From contig JBGUVL010000060.1 in assembly GCA_045134375.1 (NCBI GenBank), forward strand, positions 1-11,408: a stretch of 11,408 bases of DNA, given 5' to 3'. This document shows, in pieces, positions 7,309 to 11,408 of the stretch. The stretch's first letter is position 1; each line of letters opens with the position of its first letter. Source of the stretch: JBGUVL01 sp045134375. Lineage in GTDB: Bacteria; Bacillota_I; Bacilli_A; Erysipelotrichales; Erysipelotrichaceae. The translations under genes were made by a program, and so were the position numbers. The notes below the pieces were generated by a model. That model was given only the letters and a program-made list of their open reading frames with translations, was not told the DNA's origin and did not search any database.

Positions 7309-7520
7309 AAAAGTAGTATTTAACAAAAAAACAAGCCAGGATAAAATCTGCTTGTATGAAAGCATTTAAGGGAAACAATCAGCGAATCAAGTTGCTACAA
7401 TAGAAAAAGAGAAAGCATGGAATGTACCTTGTTTATGGGTTGTTAATGAAATCGTTTGCATAACATGCTAGACATCGTTTTCTTTTGTTAGAAACAAAAA
7501 GAAACTAATGTGTCTTTGGA
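7309..7520. other. Gap without an identifiable gene
   Basis: Between the decayed reading frame and the next promoter I see no ORF with a ribosome binding site and no RNA structure I can support. A 33-codon plus-strand open stretch (about 7370-7470) and a 15-codon one beginning at an ATG near 7358 have no family signature. Together with the preceding pseudogene this makes about 650 bp of eroded sequence behind the tRNA. Confidence 0.5.
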
Positions 7521-7549
7521 TTGGCAGGAATAAAAAGATAAGATATAAT
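7521..7549 (+). promoter_or_regulatory. Promoter of the PH-like/dehydrogenase operon
   Basis: TTGGCA (7521-7526), 17 bp, TATAAT (7544-7549): the best sigma-A match in the window. Transcription from about 7556 leaves a leader of about 26 nt before the ATG at 7582, but only a few bases before the TTG at 7561, which favours the ATG. Confidence 0.75.
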
Positions 7550-7581
7550 ATAGTATACATTTGAGGTTGGTGAAACAGAAA

Positions 7582-8160
7582 ATGAAAAAAGTGGATCTAA
7601 AAGTAGTGAATGGGAAATACAGTATTTCATTCAATGAAGATAAAAAACAACGAAAACAAGAACCATTGATTTTAGGAATGAATGGACAAAATGAAATTCG
7701 CATTATGGTAAATAAAGAAGAGGATGAAAGTACGGAAGAGCTAGTGAATCATATTCGTTCTGCTTTTGCGAAATATATCAATGAAATGAAGAATCAGACA
7801 TTTGAAAGAAAAACCTTTATTGACATTACGATGCATAAGGAAAGCGATGCAGCAAAAGAAGAATTGGTCGATGTCGCAATCGAATCGGATCAATTAATAT
7901 TATCGAAAGGAAAACGGACAGAAGTAATTCCTTTTAAAAATATCGAACAATTGTATGCAAAACGAGTCAGTGATTTTCGCAATTCCTATCATCGTGATAA
8001 AGAAATGTTATATGCACTTCAATATGAGATTTGGATTATGGTTCAAACCGCAAAGGATTGCTATGCCTTCTCATCATCTTCGATAGAAAAGTTTTTTTTG
8101 GCATTATCACAAGCGTATTTTATGAATCAGATCAAAAGGAAGGAAATTGTAAATGAATGA
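7582..8160 (+). CDS. Uncharacterised protein with a possible C-terminal PH-like domain
   Basis: A 192-residue soluble protein with no signal peptide or membrane segment; I do not recognise its family. The N-terminal part (1-80) mixes short strands with a charged helix (about 50-72). The second half (about 95-183) reads like a PH-type fold: SDQLILSKGKRTEVIPFKNIEQLYA gives strands ending in the I-P-F-x-x-I pattern common in bacterial PH domains, then ALQYEIWIMVQTAKDCYAFSS, and a final amphipathic helix (IEKFFLALSQAYF). This is inference, helped by a clear PH-domain gene two genes downstream. The open frame extends to a TTG at 7561, but that lacks a ribosome binding site; the ATG at 7582 has GGTGA 8 nt upstream. 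Its end overlaps the dehydrogenase start by 8 bp. Confidence 0.72.
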   Translation: MKKVDLKVVNGKYSISFNEDKKQRKQEPLILGMNGQNEIRIMVNKEEDESTEELVNHIRSAFAKYINEMKNQTFERKTFIDITMHKESDAAKEELVDVAIESDQLILSKGKRTEVIPFKNIEQLYAKRVSDFRNSYHRDKEMLYALQYEIWIMVQTAKDCYAFSSSSIEKFFLALSQAYFMNQIKRKEIVNE

Positions 8161-9103
8161 TAAGACAGTGGTATTGAATGCGGGATTGGTCAATTATGAT
8201 GGAAATGTCGATTATTCAACGATTGCTTCTCAAGTTAACATTTATGATACTACCAAAGAGGAAGAAATTCTAGAACGAGTTGATGGCTATGATATTGTAG
8301 TGACAAAAGAAATGAAAGTTTCAAAGGAAATTATTCAACAGTTTCCCGAAAGTGTAAAATTGATCGTTGAAGCAGGAACCGGCTATAATAATTTAGATTT
8401 GGAGGCATTGAAAGAAAAAGGAATTATGTTATGCAATGTTCCAGAATATAGCACGCAAAGAGTGGCACATACGGTGATTATGTTGCTGCTGAATTTAGCG
8501 AGTACGATGCAGAAGCAAATTAAAATGAAAGTGGAAGGAAATTATGATAACTTTCAGAAACATTTAATGGTAAATCATGTGGAAGTGAATGGGAAAACAT
8601 TAGGGATTATCGGTTATGGGCATATTGGAAAAGAAGTCGTAAAGGTGGCACAAGCGCTAGGAATGAAGATTCTTGTTTCTACTAGGACCAAACGCGAGGA
8701 TGAAAAAGGAATCCATTTTGTTGATCGGGAAACTTTATTGCGAAACAGTGATTTTATTTCGTTACATTGCCCTTTGAATGATAACACTCGATATATGATT
8801 AATGAAAAAGCGCTGGAAATTATGAAAGAAAGTGCCTTTATCATTAATACAGCACGGGGAGCACTGATTGATGAAAAAGCATTAATTCTCGCATTAAAGG
8901 AGAAAAAAATTGCAGGAGCAGGATTGGATGTTGTGGAAGAAGAGCCTTTGCAAAAGGATAATCCTCTTTGTGAATTAGAGAATGTTATTTTAACACCACA
9001 TATGGGTTGGCGAGGAGTCGAAACAAGACAGCGCTTGGTACAAATGGTAAAAGAAGACATTCGTGCTTATAAAGAGGGGAAAATAATCCATCGTATTGTT
9101 TAA
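8153..9103 (+). CDS. D-2-hydroxyacid dehydrogenase (hydroxypyruvate/glyoxylate reductase-like)
   Basis: A 316-residue NAD(P)-dependent oxidoreductase of the D-isomer-specific 2-hydroxyacid dehydrogenase family, reducing a 2-keto acid to its D-hydroxy acid or the reverse. The Rossmann motif is GYGHIG (154-159); the catalytic trio is Arg235 (NTARGALID), Glu264 (LDVVEEEPL) and His283 (TPHMGW). The substrate loop has VEAGTGYNN (72-80). The strand that ends at the cofactor ribose reads VSTRTKRE, without the acidic residue of NAD-specific enzymes and with Arg178, which suggests NADPH preference (inference). The ATG overlaps the preceding gene by 8 bp and follows AAAGGAAGGAA, so the genes are probably coupled. 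Lacking regulatory ACT domains, it is not a long-form serine-pathway SerA; the physiological substrate is unknown. Confidence 0.92.
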   Translation: MNDKTVVLNAGLVNYDGNVDYSTIASQVNIYDTTKEEEILERVDGYDIVVTKEMKVSKEIIQQFPESVKLIVEAGTGYNNLDLEALKEKGIMLCNVPEYSTQRVAHTVIMLLLNLASTMQKQIKMKVEGNYDNFQKHLMVNHVEVNGKTLGIIGYGHIGKEVVKVAQALGMKILVSTRTKREDEKGIHFVDRETLLRNSDFISLHCPLNDNTRYMINEKALEIMKESAFIINTARGALIDEKALILALKEKKIAGAGLDVVEEEPLQKDNPLCELENVILTPHMGWRGVETRQRLVQMVKEDIRAYKEGKIIHRIV

Positions 9104-9152
9104 TATTCGGGAAAGCACAATTTAGAATTATGCAATAAAAAGGAGAAAAAGT

Positions 9153-9539
9153 ATGAACAGAAAGATTGTATGGAAAGATAAAAAGCGTATTTTAGGTATG
9201 CCGATTTCATTTACGAGCTATTCGATGAGTGAAGATCGTATATTTATGGAAACCGGTGTTATGACACGAAAAGAAGAACAAATTTTGTTGTATCGTATCC
9301 GCGATATTTCCACAAGTATTTCTTTATTTCAGCGGTTATTGAGAGTAGGTAATGTGACATTGGCATCTTCTGATAAAACAACGCCGCAGCTATGTTTAGT
9401 GAATATTGCGCATCCCAAAGAGGTGGCACAGAAGATTCATGAATCGGTGGAAGAAATGAAACGGAAGCGTGGTATGCGAGTAGGGGAGATGTTGGAATCT
9501 TCCTTTATCGATAGCGATAATTTTGATTTTAATGATTAA
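9153..9539 (+). CDS. Bacterial PH-domain protein (YdbS/YdbT-like bPH2, DUF304 type)
   Basis: A 128-residue protein, mostly one bacterial pleckstrin-homology-like domain (about 15-100). The family pattern is clear: SYSMSEDRIFMETGVMTRK (strand, Asp-Arg-Ile, strand, G-V), then ILLYRIRDISTSISLFQRLLRVGNVTL (I-x-x-x-R-I-x-D-I followed by L-x-R-L-x-x-V-G). Most YdbS/YdbT relatives have two N-terminal membrane helices; this one has none and is probably cytoplasmic. The C-terminus is acidic (SSFIDSDNFDFND). A strong RBS, AAGGAG, lies 7 nt before the ATG. It is the last gene of the operon, 49 bp after the dehydrogenase. The molecular role of this domain in bacteria is poorly defined. Confidence 0.86.
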   Translation: MNRKIVWKDKKRILGMPISFTSYSMSEDRIFMETGVMTRKEEQILLYRIRDISTSISLFQRLLRVGNVTLASSDKTTPQLCLVNIAHPKEVAQKIHESVEEMKRKRGMRVGEMLESSFIDSDNFDFND

Positions 9540-9543
9540 TACG

Positions 9544-9592
9544 AAAAAAAAGCAATTTATGGGGTTCGCTTCATTATAAATTGCTTTTTTTT
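9544..9592 (+). terminator. Intrinsic terminator of the PH-like/dehydrogenase operon
   Basis: A 17-bp stem (9544-9560 with 9576-9592) with core AAGCAATTTAT/ATAAATTGCTT, a 15-nt loop and a run of eight T. It closes the three-gene operon and marks the end of the core-like sequence. Confidence 0.9.
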
Positions 9593-9722
9593 GTTTTGGT
9601 GCGGATGTTCATAAGGGATTTGATAAAAATGATGGAACGTACAATCATGTTCGCTGAAAATGCACATTTTTTAATTATCCTCTTTTGCGCTACAATGCAC
9701 TTGCAAAGGAGGATTTTGCATT

Positions 9723-9815
9723 ATGAAAGTTAAAGATGTTAAGCACAAAGTAACCCTTGATGATTTTGAACGCAGAATGCTTATCAACTGCGTAAACCAA
9801 GCAAGGACATTATAG
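9723..9815 (+). pseudogene. Truncated small ORF at the edge of the acquired segment
   Basis: A 30-codon frame begins at an ATG 9 nt after a strong AAGGAGG (9707-9713) and encodes MKVKDVKHKVTLDDFERRM followed by LINCVNQARTL, then TAG. It reads like the first half of a short helical protein. In a second frame, starting at 9803, the sequence continues KDIIVYLLEKV to a TAG at 9836, as if one frameshift or a small deletion had cut the gene. Similar small ORFs accompany mobile elements of Clostridia, but that is recollection, not something I can test here. It could also be a real 30-residue peptide or a leader for the TetR gene downstream. Confidence 0.45.
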
Positions 9816-9824
9816 TTTACCTTC

Positions 9825-9853
9825 TTGAAAAAGTATAGATAATATAGTATAAC
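9825..9853 (+). promoter_or_regulatory. Promoter of the TetR / cysteine-rich protein pair
   Basis: TTGAAA (9825-9830), 17 bp, TATAAC (9848-9853). Transcription would begin near 9860, about 37 nt before the TTG start of the regulator. Confidence 0.65.
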
Positions 9854-9854
9854 A

Positions 9855-9868
9855 TTAATGACCATTAA
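9855..9868. promoter_or_regulatory. Palindrome, candidate TetR operator
   Basis: TTAATG-AC-CATTAA is a perfect 6+6 bp inverted repeat with a 2-bp centre, placed directly after the -10 box and over the expected transcription start. TetR-family regulators commonly bind such palindromes to repress their own operon; here the binding is inferred from position only. Confidence 0.4.
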
Positions 9869-9896
9869 CTTTATTGTTCAAGAAGGAGGGAATCGA

Positions 9897-10496
9897 TTGC
9901 GCACAGTAAACGAAGAAGCCCGTAAGGCAAAAACAATCGGAATCATGGAAAAGTGCTATGACTGCTATGCGGAGAATGGTTTTGCCTCTGTGGGCGTAAT
10001 AGCTATTGCGGATGCCTGCGGTTGTAGTGTTGCGAACGTGTATCAGTATTTTGATAATCTCGACGACCTTATCGTTAAATCTACCGAATACTGTATGAGT
10101 AAGGTAGAGGATGATTTTATGAAGAAGGCCCCCTCCGATGTAGAGGACTTGTGGCGGTTTATGGACGAGATACCCTATTGGACGGCAAAAAAGCACGGCA
10201 AGAAATATAGGCTTATGTATCAGATATACACCCACCCCAAATACAGGCAGTACGGTAAGAAATTCTTTGCGGGTGTCGATGAACGATATAGCGAATACGC
10301 AAAGAGCCTGGAGCCAAAGCTTGGGATTCCCTATGAGAAGCTGACACCGCTGATTTTCATTCTGATCAGAGCCTGTGTACATTACGCGCTCTTTGAAGAT
10401 GAGTTCTATATGAAATCGCAAATCGAAACAATCAAAGAAACCCTTGAACTCTTTATCATGAAATACAATCCAAAAGCAATTCCAAAGGAGGAATAA
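9897..10496 (+). CDS. TetR/AcrR family transcriptional regulator
   Basis: A 199-residue one-component regulator. The N-terminal DNA-binding domain covers about 8-60: helix 1 (IGIMEKCYDCYAENGF), then a helix-turn-helix with recognition helix SVANVYQYFDN and the LDDLIVKS that follows it in this family. The remaining 140 residues form the helical ligand-binding and dimer domain. The start is chosen as TTG 9897, which has AGGAGGG (9884-9890) at 6-nt spacing; the upstream ATG at 9858 lies inside the candidate operator and has no RBS. Its end carries the AAAGGAGG of the next gene, 2 bp downstream, so regulator and surface protein are probably one coupled unit. The ligand and targets are unknown. 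Base use is more GC-rich than in the genes to the left. Confidence 0.88.
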   Translation: MRTVNEEARKAKTIGIMEKCYDCYAENGFASVGVIAIADACGCSVANVYQYFDNLDDLIVKSTEYCMSKVEDDFMKKAPSDVEDLWRFMDEIPYWTAKKHGKKYRLMYQIYTHPKYRQYGKKFFAGVDERYSEYAKSLEPKLGIPYEKLTPLIFILIRACVHYALFEDEFYMKSQIETIKETLELFIMKYNPKAIPKEE

Positions 10497-10498
10497 CA

Positions 10499-11408
10499 AT
10501 GAAAAAACGAATTTTGAGCATAGCGCTTATCCTTTGTACGCTACTTTCTTTTGTGCCGCAGGTGGTCTTTGCTAACAGCAACGAAGACGCTCTGCCTGCC
10601 TATGTCATCGTTACTTTTGATTCAAACGGCCACGGCACTGCTCCCGATAAAATCGAAATGCAGCCTGGCAGCACAATCCCCGCCCCAATAAGCCCCACAG
10701 CGGAGGGATATACCTTTGGCGGTTGGTATACCGATAACGCATGCATTGAAAGCACCAGGTTCGACTTTTCCGCACCTATCACGCAGAACATAACCCTTTA
10801 CGCCAAGTGGACGGAATACTGCAAAGATGAAAACAAAGACCACATGTGTGATGCATGTGACAAGGAGCTTTCCCAGCATACGGGTGGCGAAGCAACTTGC
10901 ACAAACAAGGCTGTATGCGAATACTGCGGTGAAGAGTACGGCGAGCTTGACAGTGAAAATCATGCAGGCGGCACGGAAATCCGAGGCTAAGCAATTGCAA
11001 CCTATCTGTCAGATGGGTACACAGGCGATATCTACTGCGTTGGCTGCAAAAAAATGATTTCCGCAGGAAAAGTTATCCCTAAGTTAACGCATGAAGACCC
11101 TACTAAAGGTGTGAACTATTTTGGTACTTGCAGTAAAGGCAGTCATAATTATGAAAAAAAACATGAGATGGCAACAGAATTCACAATGGGCGGCACAAAG
11201 TATGTATGTAGGCAATGCGGTGATACGTATTGGGATGACCATACAAAGAAAGATACCTCTGAAGAAATAATTATGCCGAGCGGAAAAAAATTCGAATTCT
11301 ACATTACTCCGAACTTGAACGCTCCGATAAATAAAGATAATGTAAAGAACAACCCGATCCTGCAGGCATTCTTACAAGATCCGTCAGGCACCTTAAAAAG
11401 AATGGAAG
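10499..11408 (+). pseudogene. Secreted cysteine-rich repeat protein, interrupted by an in-frame TAA and running off the window
   Basis: The gene encodes a signal peptide (about 1-25, MKKR, hydrophobic core, cut after VFA) and one Listeria-Bacteroides (InlB B-type) repeat at 37-104 (VTFDSNG ... GYTFGGWYTD ... ITLYAKW). Cysteine-pair modules follow: DENKDHMCDACDKEL, AVCEYCGEEYG, ENHAGGTEIRG. A TAA at 10988-10990 ends the frame after 163 codons. The same frame then stays open for 139 codons to the window edge and keeps the same character (DGYTGDIYCVGCKK, KYVCRQCGDTYW), so the TAA is a nonsense change in a once longer gene rather than a natural end. It is cut off at the right edge, so anchors cannot be seen. 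Strong RBS AAAGGAGG. Likely cell-surface adhesion or matrix role, by analogy only. The 163-residue product could still be made and exported. Confidence 0.8.

Noticed and set aside
7488..7703. 71-codon minus-strand frame
   Set aside because: It spans the best promoter in the window and the start of a plus-strand gene; its phenylalanine- and cysteine-rich translation is typical of antisense AT-rich sequence.
8614..9060. 148-codon minus-strand open frame
   Set aside because: Antisense to the dehydrogenase; shadow frame with no signal for translation.
9858..9896. ATG 9858 as the TetR start
   Set aside because: It has no ribosome binding site and lies in the palindrome at the transcription start; TTG 9897 has AGGAGGG at proper spacing and gives a normal TetR N-terminus.
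9855..10499. 214-codon minus-strand open frame
   Set aside because: Antisense to the TetR gene over its whole length; the composition is that of a mirror frame and the plus-strand protein is clearly real.
10600..11000. Three minus-strand frames opposite the cysteine-rich gene
   Set aside because: Shadows created by the GC-rich repeat coding sequence; no RBS or family signature.
10827..11057. 76-codon plus-strand frame overlapping the cysteine-rich gene
   Set aside because: It is out of frame with the repeat protein. The true continuation past the TAA is in the original frame, so no frameshift into this frame is needed.

Overview
The window looks like chromosomal DNA from a low-GC Gram-positive bacterium. 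AT-rich intergenic regions carry sigma-A-type promoters (TATAAT boxes), strong AAGGAGG-type ribosome binding sites and U-tract hairpin terminators. The style and gene content suggest a gut Firmicute, possibly of the Erysipelotrichia. That placement is an inference from style, not from a marker gene.

Region 1 (1-6760) is ordinary core sequence. Three tandem GTCCCC-type repeats at the extreme left edge may be the end of a mobile element. They are followed by an M32 metallocarboxypeptidase (minus strand) divergent from ribose-5-phosphate isomerase A (plus). Next come a DJ-1/PfpI protein (minus), convergent with rpiA over a shared terminator, and a SulP anion transporter with a STAS domain (plus). 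The SulP gene converges, again over a shared terminator, on a two-gene minus-strand operon: a 543-residue membrane-anchored protein of unknown function and a GNAT acetyltransferase that overlaps it by 4 bp.

Region 2 (6760-7500) holds a tRNA-Arg(CCG) with its own promoter and terminator, then about 650 bp without an intact gene. That stretch contains the frameshifted remains of one gene, with a possible zincin-like HxxxH motif.

Region 3 (7521-9592) is a compact operon with a clear promoter (TTGGCA-17-TATAAT) and terminator. It encodes an unrecognised 192-residue protein with a possible PH-like half, a D-2-hydroxyacid dehydrogenase (probably NADPH-preferring), and a small bacterial PH-domain protein.

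Region 4 (about 9600-11408) differs visibly in base and codon use and looks acquired. It has a truncated small ORF, a TetR-family regulator starting at TTG behind a strong RBS with a palindrome at its promoter, and, 2 bp later, a secreted cysteine-rich protein with a Listeria-Bacteroides repeat. That protein is cut by an in-frame TAA, after which the same frame stays open and homologous-looking to the window edge. I see no clear new multi-gene system. The most interesting points are the TetR/cysteine-rich surface protein cassette with its nonsense codon, the dehydrogenase flanked by two PH-like proteins, the repeated modules in the 543-residue membrane protein, and the decayed gene behind the tRNA.
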